Shown here piece after piece: positions 40,784 to 52,209 of a stretch of DNA of 64,000 nt (positions are counted from its first letter, which is position 1; each line of letters begins with the position of its first letter). Under the pieces are notes generated by a model. The model searched no databases. It worked only from the letters and a program-made list of their open reading frames with translations, and was not told the DNA's origin. Position numbers and translations under genes: made by a program. The DNA lies in assembly GCA_023014365.1 (NCBI GenBank), contig JAEBUN010000002.1, forward strand, positions 2,232,001 to 2,296,000. Direction: 5' to 3'. The DNA comes from Lepiota brunneoincarnata (taxonomy: Eukaryota; Basidiomycota; Agaricomycetes; Agaricales; Agaricaceae).

Positions 40784-43700
40784 ATGGGGCCTCCCTCTGA
40801 TGTGAGTCAGCGTCAACAGTATGCCTTTCCACTCTCCCCACCTAGCTCGGGTACCGTAACTGCCGTTTCTTCACCTCGCCTGCACAGTATCCCGACAGAC
40901 GAGCCAGTTGCTATCAACCAATACTTCACCTTCCCGTCTACCCTCCAGTACGCCAAACATCTCCCACCTGCCAGGAAGCTCCAGAAACCCCCTGTTGTCC
41001 CAGATGTCTTGGACCCTGACGAACATCTCGGCAAACGCTCCTCACTACACCATGATCCCAAACCTGCTCGTAGGTCTCCGGCACGATCCCTCACACTTCC
41101 ACCTGGCTCTCTACCCGCACTATCTGTTTTGACCTCTGCACTGCCCCCCAACACATCTCACAAATCCAATTCTACCACCTCCTCGAGTTCTTCATCCTCT
41201 ATCGTTCACATGCGCGAAAATAGCCATACCTCGGGATCTGGAATGGGACGCAAAGTGGCAGCTAAGCTACAGTTATTTAAAGAGTCCGTAGGTCCGACCG
41301 AAGACCCCCTGCCAGCTGAGCCCTCCCGACCACAATCCTCGGGAAGCCGGAGAGTGGGGCCATCACAGATTGGCGACGACGATGAAATTGCAGAGGCCCA
41401 AATTAAGTTTGTGAAGCGTTCGGAATGGCCCGACCCCGAAGCCGCCGCGATCAGACGGGAAAAAAGCATGACGACGCTTGAGCGTGTAGGGGCGCATGTT
41501 GAAGGCGCGGGGGCACGGCATGAAATTCTTGTCGGAGACCAGACTCGGCGTGGGGTTTTGCATGAGTATAATCAGTGGCGGAGAGGATTCGTTGAGAGGT
41601 CCGAGGCTAAGAGAGGGAGGCGCCGCGACCGCGTTTTAGACGAGGCTGAGGCGAAAGGGGAAGAACATCCGCGTCCTAAGTCGAGCCGCGGCGAGCCCAA
41701 TGTCCTCCGCTCCGGATCCCATGCATACCCTCCTTCTCCTTCACTTTCCCGATCACCCTCGCGCACACCGCCCTCTTCTCACCAAGGCCGCTATTCTGAT
41801 TCGAGTAGCAATCAATCATGCCGTTCGAGCTGGTCCCATCCGCCTTCAGGACGGCCTGAGGCATTTACGAGGCTGTCGCCCCTGCAACCACCAATTCACC
41901 ACGACTCACTCTCGATCGGTCAGTCTGCCCCTATATCACCCATAGATTCTGTCTCACCGTGGTCCACCGACGATGATTCTAATTGGGAGACCGCATCCGC
42001 TGCAACTTCAACCTCAGCACTATCCACCGCTGCTCGGGTGCAGCAAGGGACGCGGTGCCGGTCTCCATCGCTTCTGCAAAACATAGTTGACGAGACAAGC
42101 TCTCCTTCTGCCCCCGGCTCCTTTGTATTTAGAGGAGACGGTTCCAGTAATCCCTTGTACTTTGACTTGTCTCAGGAACAGTTGCCCCATATTCCTTTAC
42201 GTCCCTTTAGAAACCAGGTTGGAGGACACAGTGCCATTTACAAGTTTACGAAACAAGCAGTATGCAAGGTTCGCATTTCTTCGACTTATCTCCCCCCTCG
42301 AATCCGACTCACGCCTTCCTCTCGCATCAAATAGCCTCTGGTTTCGCGGGAAAATTTGTTCTATGAAGCCGTTGAAAGAGAGGCGCCTCCACTCTTGGGA
42401 TTTATCCCCCGGTACCTTGGTGTAATGCTGGTTAGCTACCGACGCGTCCCTAAATCGGTTCTGACCTCGGATATATATGGCTCTGACACCTCGCATACAA
42501 GGAGAGCAAGTTCCGCCAAGCCGCCACCCCCACAGTCCGATATCGATAATCAAACGATGATCCGACCATCTTCTCCCGTCCCTGTCCCAAATACTGGTTT
42601 CAGAACACCTACACAAGATGCACAGGATGGGACTGATACCGATGATGCAGAATTGCCCGAGGTTGTCCTCGACCGTAACCGTCATATAATACCGGAATGG
42701 ATGCTGGGTAGCGGTCGTAACAGGTGTTTGTCCCATCCCAACGCCAATAACACCCCCGTCCTTCCCCACCGTCAACTACGCCAACGTCAGCTTCACCGAA
42801 GCACGGCTTCGACTCCCGATCTTGCCGCCAAGCCAACTATTGACCCTGCCCGGTCGAAATCGAGCCCTCTAACTCAATACCCTGTCTTCGGATCGCAGGA
42901 GATAGGTGCACCTACACCGGTCAACTCCCCAAGTCAAACTGTACACGCTTTCCCGACCAGTTTGGCAGAGCGCCCTCAGACAACCACTCATGATACCGTT
43001 TCTGATGATGACCAAGATCTCTTGCGTCCATACCTCCGGCCGTTCTATTCAGAAAACTTCTTACCCGGCTCCCCCTGGGGAACTGGGTCGACTGTGGTCA
43101 ATACCAAGTTGAAGGACCACGTCTTCCAGAATGCGATGCATAGCGCATTTCGTAGGGTTAGAAAGCTTGCCCGCGATACGCGAAGCTCGCAGACAGAGGA
43201 TGAGGGTTATCCCCCTAAAGCCAACCCTAGCAGTTCAGGAAGGCGCTCGCGGAAGTCCAGGTCGTTCTCAGGGCACACTCATCGCAGCAGGAGATCCTAT
43301 TCCGATGGCTGCCGTACTCCCATTCGTCGGATAGAGAGCCGGACGATAGATCCAGAATCGGATCATGCACCCACTTCCAACGAAGATCACGACGGCTCTG
43401 ACAGCAAATCCCGTGACGTTTTTGAAATGGACCTCAACTTTGACCAGGAAGGAGCAGATTCTGCCTGCTCCTGGAAAGGTGTCGACCTATCCCCGCTGCT
43501 CTCTCGACGCAGAAGTCGCTCACGTTCAGTGGACTCTCATCAATTATATCAGGCACCCTTCCATCCATCAGCCCCTGATAATGGATCCATTCCCGAACAG
43601 AACGAGCTGGATCATCCCTTCACCAGGCAGAATCACTTTATCCTCATGGAGGACCTCACTGGACGTTTGAAGCATCCATGTGTAATGGACCTCAAGATGG

Positions 43701-44677
43701 GCACTCGCCAGTACGGTATGGATGCTACTGTTGCTAAGAAGAGAAGCCAGCGAAAAAAGTGTGATCGGACTACTAGCCGTCCTCTTGGAGTGCGAGTGTG
43801 TGGTATGCAGGTAAGCAAGGTTTTTGAGTGGTTGAATTGACTGATACCCACTACGCTGTAGGTCTGGAATAGTATCACTCAGTCGTACTCCATTCAAGAC
43901 AAGTACAGCGGTCGAGAGGTCCGTCCAGAAGAGTTTGACTCCGTTCTTGCCTCGTTTCTTTCCAATGACGAGCGATTGTTGGTGTATCAGATTCCGGTGC
44001 TGTTACAAAAATTGTATGCATTGGCCCGAATCGTGAACCGCCTGAAGGGATATCGCTTTTACGGGTGCAGCCTTCTGTTAATCTACGACGGCGATTACGA
44101 TTCGCAAGAGGCTTTCCGTTCCTGGGTTCTAGAGCATCCATCCTCGAGGAGCAAGCGCGGGGAGTCACTCGAGCGTCGTTCAAAGTCTCGTCATGGCATC
44201 AATAATGGCGCATTGCGACGTTCTCATAGCGAGGATTTGTTGGCCGGACCAGTCGCAAAGAGGTCCAACGGCAAGCGAAAACGAGGCGAAGTCAACGTCC
44301 GGATCGTGGACTTTGCACATACAACCACCGGTCGGGATTGGTTGCCCCATCCCGAAGAATCCCACTCCAGTCGAACACAAGACGCCTCTAGCTCGAAAGG
44401 CTACCAGGCTGAATTTGATCCTGAAACAGGCCTTCTCTACGCACGCTTCCCACCACATTACCCGGGCCATTCGGATCGTGGATTCCTCTTCGGACTACAG
44501 AGTATCACCACATCACTGGAGCGTATTTGGAACGATGAGCGCATACGCAGAATGAAAGCTGCTCGTGATGATCATTCGATGGCTGGGAACCAGCTCCCGC
44601 CACTTTCCACCGAAGGAAAGGAGATATTTGAGGAGATCTTTGGGGGAGAGGAAGACCTTGGTATGATTTCGTCATGA
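40784..44677 (+). CDS. KCS1: Inositol hexakisphosphate kinase (Kcs1-like)
   Basis: Makes diphosphoinositol polyphosphates (5-InsP7) from InsP6. Model join(40784..42268, 42335..43810, 43862..44677), 1258 aa, in frame. Residues 1 to about 475 are Ser/Pro-rich and probably disordered. The kinase region starts with GGHSAIYKFTKQAVCK|PLV and ENLFYEAVEREAPPLLGFIP. After a long Ser/Arg-rich insert come LMEDLTGRLKHPCVMDLKMG (the IPK signature P-x-x-x-D-x-K-x-G at about residue 940), FYGCSLLLIYDGD (S-L-L motif, about 1055), and VRIVDFAHT (D-F-A, about 1136). DRGFLFGLQSI closes the domain. The ATG at 40784 is the first in frame. Donor of intron 1 is GTTCGC. Confidence 0.95.
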
Positions 44678-45002
44678 CAGGCTTCTCATGTTCTGTAATA
44701 GATCCGTGTCTTTATCCCTCAATCACCCCGGCTTGTTTCGTTTCCTGGCTAATGCACACTGTCTTATTCCCGTTCATTAACATCTCATAGACACCATCGC
44801 AGTTTTTTTGTCCGCACATGCTATTTCTTATAGTTACATCTCATGGTTTTCCCCGGAATATCACTTGCGTGCTTCTGCGTTGCCACGTGAGCGGGAAGAG
44901 ATCATTCTGTCTCTCTTGCAGACGTCCTTGCCGCTGCTTCATACTTGGTTTTGTCTACGCTGCAGGTGTACCAGGTTTCCGGTTTCTTGGTCCACAGCAG
45001 TG
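44678..45002. promoter_or_regulatory. KCS1-HEI10 intergenic region
   Basis: 325 bp between the KCS1 stop codon and the HEI10 ATG, both plus strand. Likely holds the KCS1 3' UTR and HEI10 promoter. CCACGTGAG at 44883-44891 is another CACGTG core. No ORF of interest. Confidence 0.4.
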
Positions 45003-46800
45003 ATGGATACTGAACTGAAATGCAATCGGTTGACATGTCGAAAAGGGGTTTCTGACAAGGCTGTTGTTGTAAGCTCTCTTTCATTTCAAAACCATGAACA
45101 CTGCCCAACGTATCTGGAGACTACTTGTGCGTCATACGGGTCATCAAACCGAACCTCTGGCTGCGTAATAAAATAACAATTTCATCCTTTGGTGGTTGGC
45201 AGGCTCCCACATTTTTTGTGGTAGGTGATCATCCGAAGCTTTCAACCTATTGAGACTAAACCCGCTTATACTCAAGTTGATTGTGCCAACGAGCTATTTA
45301 CCCCTGCACGACTGTGTCCTGGTATCTCTGTCATTGGCCTTTGTCCCTTTTATGCTTAACAACGACCAGCCTGTGAAACAAGTCTAACAGAACCGTAAGT
45401 AATTAATGCTGCCCCCCATCACCCCATGCGATTTATCTCGGCTTCAGGGACGATGTTGTCGTAAGCATGAGGAAGGCACAGTTGGCGTACTGCCCCAGCA
45501 ATTCAAAAATACCCCTAGGTCTGCTCCCTACAACCGACGAACGACTACAAAACGGTACGTTTCTGGCGCATATACCTCACATAGTTTCTGAACTTTGATT
45601 AGTCGGTCTTGTCGGGGCTCTCTCCCTCTATCATTCTGGAGATATGCAGCCGGTATGAACTCAACCCCTCGCTATTGAGAGTCGACAGCACAAGCCTCGT
45701 AGCGCGATTTCTTTCTGGCAGTACCAGATCCACCAAGAAAAGTTGTTCCCTTTGCCTTTTCTTCGTCGCACAGTACTGCTTATACTCTTTTTTTTTTCTT
45801 CAGCTCGTTCCAGCAGGCGGTAATACGAAATGTTAATGATAAAAATGCTCAGTTACAAAAGCAGCTAGAAAATGTCGTTCGAGAAGGTGCGTTGACGGTA
45901 TTTGCTCGCCTCACTGGAGCTCGCAGCAACCTGTATTTCAAGCCAATGGAGAAATCAATCTCTTGAGCAACAAGACAGCTCGTGAGCATGTCCCGTCGCT
46001 GGAACCCTTCACTCGACAACTGAAGCCCGAATTAGAACTTGAGCGAGACTTGGAACTCGAGCGGAGAAAGGTCCGTGAGCTACAAGATACGTCGAGAGAG
46101 CGGGACAAGGAATACCAGAAGCTCAAGGCAAACCCTAGCTGTCATGTTCGACTACTCTTCCCTGATATGTGCTCAGGTCCAACATGACAAGTTGAAGAGA
46201 AAGGCTCTCCTTGGCCCCGGAGCCGCTGAGACTAATCCAGGACCTCAGGCTAGGGTACCAGAAGAATACCAAAACAGAATGCGATATGGGACGATTAATG
46301 GAGGTCTTGAAGCTGTTATGGGCGGGATGGACAACACCGGTGTAAGACCTGGATATGCCAATGCATTAAAACCTCACTGCATGATCCCATTCATCGATAG
46401 ATTCAAAGAACGCCTCTGAGGACTCAAGACCACACCTCGACGGCTTCAGTCACATCTTATCAGGGAACTGGGTGGAGCAAGCCAAAACCGGCAGGGGGTC
46501 ATCATCGCCAGCCATTCGCCGCCCCAACCCCGACCGCTACAATAGATCGCTCGTTCCGGTCTGGTGGTACGATGTCCGACCATTCTGAGGGTGCCATCGA
46601 GGTGGAACAGCTTTTACTTCCCGCACCAGCCCCGAGAATGAACGCGGGATGGGGCCCAGGTGCGGTCCGAAACCGACCTGGTGAGTCGATGTTTAGGCTG
46701 CTCTGCGTCGGTGAATCCGAACTATGTTGCAGTGTTTGCGCCACAGTCTACCAGGAAGCCATCAATGGGCTTCCGTCCGGCCGGGGTAAATAGAAGGTGA
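45003..46800 (+). CDS. HEI10: HEI10/CCNB1IP1-like RING-finger E3 ligase of meiotic recombination
   Basis: RING SUMO/ubiquitin ligase that marks crossover sites on the synaptonemal complex. Fifteen small exons: join(45003..45068, 45120..45126, 45203..45220, 45277..45321, 45370..45394, 45448..45460, 45519..45554, 45603..45652, 45703..45741, 45804..45886, 45943..45981, 46036..46127, 46177..46341, 46401..46680, 46733..46800), 341 aa, frame kept throughout. RING ligands: C7, C12, C25, H27, C30, C33, C44, C47 (core TCSHIFCVDCANELF). LSPSIILEICSRAISFWQYQ is the Hei10 signature after the RING. A coiled coil follows (about residues 100-180), then a basic, Gly/Pro-rich tail. Exon 2 is 7 nt; intron 12 starts with GC. 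No single frame exceeds 130 codons, so ORF-based annotation would miss it. Confidence 0.93.
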
Positions 46801-47178
46801 ACTTGATATTGCATTATGCGAGAGTACTACATCATACATACTACACTGTTTGTTGATATGGGTGCTATAAAACGAGATGGATGGATATTTATGATATGAA
46901 TCGATATAAAGGATATCAAGGATGGGGAATATAAGGAGTGGAATGACGAACATAGAAAGGGTTTGGATAGGAAGAAATACAGAACGAACGCAAATCAACG
47001 GAGAGCAGAAGGTCAACATAGTGGAAAGAGCAAGAGAATTAGGCTTCCAATAAGTGCAGATGAACATTAAGCGAATCAAACCAAGAGTTTAACAAAGATA
47101 GCCGCGTGCGAAGCCCCCTCATCATATTTATCTCGATAACGTCATTATCGTCCATTAATGTTTTCATCCTATAGAGGA
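46801..47178. other. Convergent 3' intergenic region
   Basis: 378 bp between the HEI10 stop and the stop of the minus-strand Ser-rich gene. A+T-rich, with GATATGAATCGATATAAAGGATAT-like short repeats; likely shared 3' UTR space. No gene seen. Confidence 0.4.
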
Positions 47179-50100
47179 TCAATAAGCCTTGAGAGTTCCA
47201 TTTTTCTCGTCCTCGAGATACTGCCCAATCGCGAGCACATCCTGTCCAGCACGGCGCAAGTATCCGGCCAAAATTGTCCTGTCAGCATTCGGTAGCAAGC
47301 TGGCAAGCCGGTCGACTTGCCGAGTAAATTCGGCATCTGTATATGGGTCATATGGCTGCTGCTCGTCTGCCATGCTGAATCCATGCACATCCAGGTTGGC
47401 GTACGGATGTACGTAGCTCAGATGTGTTTGGGTTTGATTCTGACCATACGCTTCATGGGGACTATTGTCTGGGTACCCTCTCTGCGAACCGGATCCAGAA
47501 CTGACTTGCAACTCCCACAACGACGGTCTCCTCTCGATAGCGGCACCCATAGCTCCCTTGGGACCAAATTCACCCATGCTCCCACCAAAGGACGAACTCA
47601 CAGGGGGGATGAATGTCTGTGATCGCTTCACCCGGTTGATATTGCTATTACCAGTCGGAGGTGCACGAGGCCCGCCGGGTACGACGTTTGGTGGGGCGGC
47701 AGTGTTCATCGGTAGGGAGCCAAGGTTGACAGGACGCGAAGACGACCTGCCGTGTGGATGCACTGGTTTTTTCGCGAGAAGCCTGTGGGAGGTTGTGGAT
47801 GGTGATCCCGACACGCCAGTCCCGGAGCCCAAACCGGAACTGGAGGAAGAACTAGAGGAGATGGGTGAGGAAATAAGGTTGCCTAGTCCGAGCCCAAGCG
47901 TCGGTTTCTTGGAGGAGCTGATAGAGGTTTTACGGCCCAAAGTCGCAAAGAATCCACCGGTACTCTTGGATGTAGCAATGGTTGGGGCGTGGCTGAGTGT
48001 GGTAAGCGTGCTTGCGGGGGTGTTTACGTTTGAAATATGGGTATTGCTAGTGGAAGGAATGGTAGAGTTGGAGCCAAGGGAGCGGATGGATGCGGGCGGT
48101 GTCATTATGACATTAGATGCAGCAGCTCGTTGGGCAGACGCGAGAGAGGGATAGGGGAGGGGAGGTGTGATATCTCTGTAGCCCCCGTCGCTGTCGCGTG
48201 AAGAGGACAAAAGATCCGTAGCGGTAGACGCGTCCGGGCGTGTGGGGAAAGTTGCGTCCGAGATCACCGAGGAACGGGATATTTGTCGCGGTTGAGGTGT
48301 GAATGGGGCGCTTACAGGTGAGCGTGGATTCAGGTTAGTAGGGTTATTGCCTTGATTTGAATTAGGACCTGATTGTGGTGTGAGGGTGGAATTGCAGGGG
48401 CGGGAGGGGGCGACTAGACGCACCACGGAATCTCATCTCAAAAACCCAGTCCGTCAACCCACAATCATGCATATATAACTCGTTAATCTTCTGCGCGTAA
48501 ATTGCACATCTCTCGCTTGAGTTCATCCTCTTCTTCCCTCCCGTCCCATTTGTCTGGCTGATTTCGTTACAAAACATCGCAGACGGCCATTGGGTCACAA
48601 TCTTCTGCCCTGCCGGTTTCACTCGCCCTCTACTTGCCTGATTTTGCACTTGCGACGGAAAAGGAGAAGAATACACCGAAGGTGATGGCGTTCGGTTGAT
48701 ATCCATCACACCGCCCACGCTTCCCGCAGAAAACCGCTTGCTTCTCACCGACGACGATCTTCTCGAGCCAGATGAAAGCGACGGTGTCCTTGGTAGCGAC
48801 CTGGACGAAAGTCTCTTCAAACCGGTCGTCAAACTGTTCCTAAATGCCTTGGGTGGAGGGCTCGGAGCCTCCCCGGCAGTCAGAGATGATGCTTGATCAA
48901 TAACACTGGCATCGAGGGATGTCGATCTGTCATGTTGTATTGATGGTGATGATGTCCTAGTGACCGAGACCCAATTATCCTCATCATTTTCCTCGTCAAG
49001 ACGGAGGTGGTCCTTGTCGTTCTCTGCCGCCCTTTCGTATTCGGATTCTAGTATTGGGGAGGGCGGTTGTGGCGACTCCGAGATTATCATCATATGTGGT
49101 ACATCCTCGTCAGCGGTCGTTCGAGCGTGCGCAGTAGCTCCTGCAGCATCTCCGTGCTTGTTCTCGTTGCACCCGTCATTGGAGTACGACGCTGACACGC
49201 TCTCGGAAAGTGATGGAGGGAAGGCGCCTTCACGTCGATGTATAGAGGATGTTTGCACCATGGAGTAAGAGGAAGAGGAAGAGTCGGAGAAAGAGGGACT
49301 CGAAGGTGTCATGGATATAACGGTCGAACTAAGAACAGCAACAGGACAACATCATAGTCAATCTTTCCTTCTATCAATACCAACACAGCATGACTTCACA
49401 TACCTCGCAGTAGCAGAAGAATTGAGGTTATCTTGTAGTATTGTTGTGGTTGCATCCACTCTTAGTTTAGATTTCGGGGCAGCAAGGGGCATTCCTGACT
49501 TTTGCTTTGAAGTATTGGGCGTCTTCGCGGCTAGAGCGGCAGATACGGAGGGAGGGAGCTGCAAAGCCTGCTTCACAGCCTCAATATCCTTACCTCTGGT
49601 AGCATTACGAGGTGGAAGGGGAGAATTTAATCTGGGAGGACGTGGCGGAGGTGGAGAGGTTAGTGAAACTTCAAAGGGTAGGCGAGGCGGAGGAGGTAAT
49701 GGTCCGGCAGTAGAGTGAACGCCTGGCTGGTAATTGACGTAAGCGACCGTTTGGTCTACGGTAGCTGGAGCGAGTAGAGCGGTAGACGTGGTCATCATAT
49801 TCGTAGATGAGAGCGTTGGTGTCTGCTGCGCAACGAGTCTGATCCCTCCCGCCGTGGTGGTCCTGGCATCTAACCCTACAACGATCGGAGGCGCAACAGG
49901 AACGTCAATGTCCTTTCCCTCTCCTGTCTCTAGGGTCATCTTCGCTTGAGGTGACGTAGCGAAGTTGGAGTTTGGGCTGAAAAGGGACGTCGGTCCTTCT
50001 TGAGATTTGTCCCGTTTCATGACATTGAGGCCGCGAACGGGGGGTAAGGAATGTGTTGTATCGGGGATCGGCTCGGGGGGTGGTGGAGAATGGGAAGGGG

Positions 50101-50912
50101 AAGCAGGTTTCGGCTGCTGGAAGATTGGGGGCTGAAGAACCGCGTTATTGTCTTGCTGAGGATCCTGACTTTGGGGATCACGAATTCTGTTGTTGTCCTT
50201 AGCGCTGAAAGTCAGCTGAGCGGTACCGACGATACCAATATCTCGTGAAAGGGTTCTCTTGTGGGGAAGAATTTCGGATGCAGAACGATAGTGGCCAGGG
50301 TGTATTTCCAAGGGGCGAGGGGTGCTTTTTCCGTCGTTGTGGTCGAGTGATTGCAGGGGTGCAGTTGGAGGGTTGAGGTAGGCGTAGGTCCTGGGAGAAG
50401 CGTCCGGCGGAGCGACTATGGCGAGTCCTGAGAAGTTTGTCTGTAATCCACGCCGGGAACGCAACGTGTTTGAAGGGTCGTGTGAGGGCTGGGACCGTAT
50501 AGGTTTTCTCCGAAAGGGGTTCCATCTCGACGATGGCTATTCTTCTGCGGTCTGCCCCACCTTCGGACGGGACGCTGGATCGACGCGTTGCGCGAGACGA
50601 GACATCAGAGCTTGTCGCGTCCCTTGTATCGGAGATGGAGGAATACTCGGAAGAGGATGTTGAGATAGTCGACAGCTGCCTGGAGTGGATGAAGGGAGGA
50701 TAGAGCTGGTCTGCGAGGGGCGAGTGATAGGAGTCAGGAACGTCCGGCTGATCCTTGGTACGGGCTGAGGAGGTAAAAGCCCATGAGAAACGCTTGAAGA
50801 GCCTTTTCATCTGGGATGGGCAGGGGGGCGGGGACTCACCAGGACTGTGTCTTTTATTCATATTGGGGAGAGAGAGGATGCATACAGCCACCCCTCCCAC
50901 GCATACTCTCAC
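47179..50912 (-). CDS. Large Ser/Pro-rich protein with CUE-like C-terminal domain, function unknown
   Basis: I do not recognise the family. Exons supported by splice sites and frame: 47179..48368, 48424..49328 and 49404..50536. A further N-terminal segment up to 50912 (with MKRLFKRFSWAF near 50820) is open in another frame; its join near 50536 is unresolved (intron or indel). Most of the protein is low-complexity Ser/Pro/Thr. Conserved-looking islands: SNTLRSRRGLQTNFSGLAIV (about 50480), SERCAIYAQKINELYMHDCG followed by LTDWVFEMRFRG (48500-48430), and the C-terminus FTRQVDRLASLLPNADRTIL followed by AGYLRRAGQDVLAIGQYLED. The last resembles a CUE/UBA-type three-helix ubiquitin-binding fold, an inference. 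Convergent with HEI10, divergent from MED18. Confidence 0.7.
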
Positions 50913-51389
50913 CCTGACTTACCCCACATTTTCTCGACACTTTTACTGACTTACCCGACTCCGCAACCTTCCTCATCGCTCAATATAGCCTCTGCTCACC
51001 GCCCACCTTAAACCCTGGGTTCTCTGTGCAAGAGCAGTTCTCCTTTCTTGTCCTCGTTGGCTCTAATCCTCCCGCTCTTTCTGCGCACATGTATCCCCAT
51101 AACACCACTTTGTATATACAAAGAACTGGTACAGTTTCAAGGACACTGGTATTGCTCCGGGAGGAGAAAATCTTCTCGTACGACCCTCACCATGCTCTGC
51201 ATTACACTCTGTTTCTATGACATCCCGGGCGTGAGCCTAACCCGGACACTGGGCGTGTTGAGCGCGATATGCGACGCCCACCTATCTCCGTGCCCCTATC
51301 TTACGCTGAAACCACATACTGACCACTAGATACGGATCAAGCTTATCCGCGTACGACCCTGACCCTGATCCATCTCTTATCACAGTACC
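50913..51389. promoter_or_regulatory. Divergent promoter region, Ser-rich gene / MED18
   Basis: About 477 bp between divergent starts. Pyrimidine-rich near both ends, with TATATACAAAG at 51113. Short ORFs here (51026-51329) show no motif and overlap one another. Regulatory role inferred from position. Confidence 0.4.
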
Positions 51390-52181
51390 ATGACCTCTCA
51401 CCAGTACGAAGTCGCTCTTTTTGGCGAATTCTTCTCCAAGGACCTCAAAGCCATTCTCAATCGTATCACTCTCCACAGCGAGTCCTCAGAACCCGTCCAC
51501 ACACGCGAGATCGCCTTTGAGCCCCTTGATGCACAGCTCCACCGTGATCAAGGACAAGAACCGATCATGTTACGTGCCAAGAAGGATCTCATGGTCAACG
51601 GCGAGGACGTCGAGGGTTCCTGGTGGGTTTCAGGCTCCCTTCCCTTCGTCTTTAGGCGGCGGCGCTGACATCTTCGAGGCATTTGCACTCCTTTTTGAAA
51701 CCCGAGTCTGTGCGTGTGCATCCCGAAGCAACTGTCCGGCCATGGGCGACCGTGCAAGTTCAAGGTGATGCAATCGGGTTCGCGGCTGCCCTTGGCTATG
51801 TGTTCGTCTACTTGCTTCATTCTCACCCCCCCGTTGTAGTGGCTTGACCAGCTTGTTGTATATAGAAAACGATCACAAACTTACAAACATGGATATTCTT
51901 TCCGCAAAGGCTCACTCGTTATACTGATGGTCCAACAGGAGCAAGTATGTCTCTACATAAACTTAAGCCTGCGCTTTCGGGACCTTACATTCCCCTAGAT
52001 TGATCCTAAAACCCAGCAACCCATCCCAGCACATGCAGATACCCTCTGGGAAGTCGAAGTAAAAACCGCTAACCCAATCCGCAACACGCAAGAAACGCCA
52101 CTCAGCGCGGCAATAGAAGCAGTCTTGGATGTCCAGCTACTGATGAAGGGCTTGCTCGACCTTCGCAGACAAGATTTGTGA
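51390..52181 (+). CDS. MED18: Mediator complex subunit 18 (Med18/Srb5)
   Basis: Head-module subunit of Mediator, which links activators to RNA polymerase II. Model join(51390..51622, 51679..51799, 51840..51944, 51999..52181), 213 aa, in frame. N-terminus YEVALFGEFFSKDLKAILNR followed by ITLHSESSEPVHTREIAFEP is the Med18 beginning. Mid part WATVQVQGDAIGFAAALGY, then YKHGYSFRKGSLVILMVQQE, then ADTLWEVEVKTANPIRNTQE and AAIEAVLDVQLLMKGLLDLR. Intron 2 is only 40 nt with a GTGTTC donor. The short length fits the family. Confidence 0.93.
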
Positions 52182-52209
52182 AATCCACCCCGTAGCCTTG
52201 AGGCCGTAT

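Noticed and set aside
47465..48154. Plus-strand ORF of 229 codons
   Set aside because: Antisense to the Ser-rich gene whose exon joints and C-terminal domain support the minus strand.
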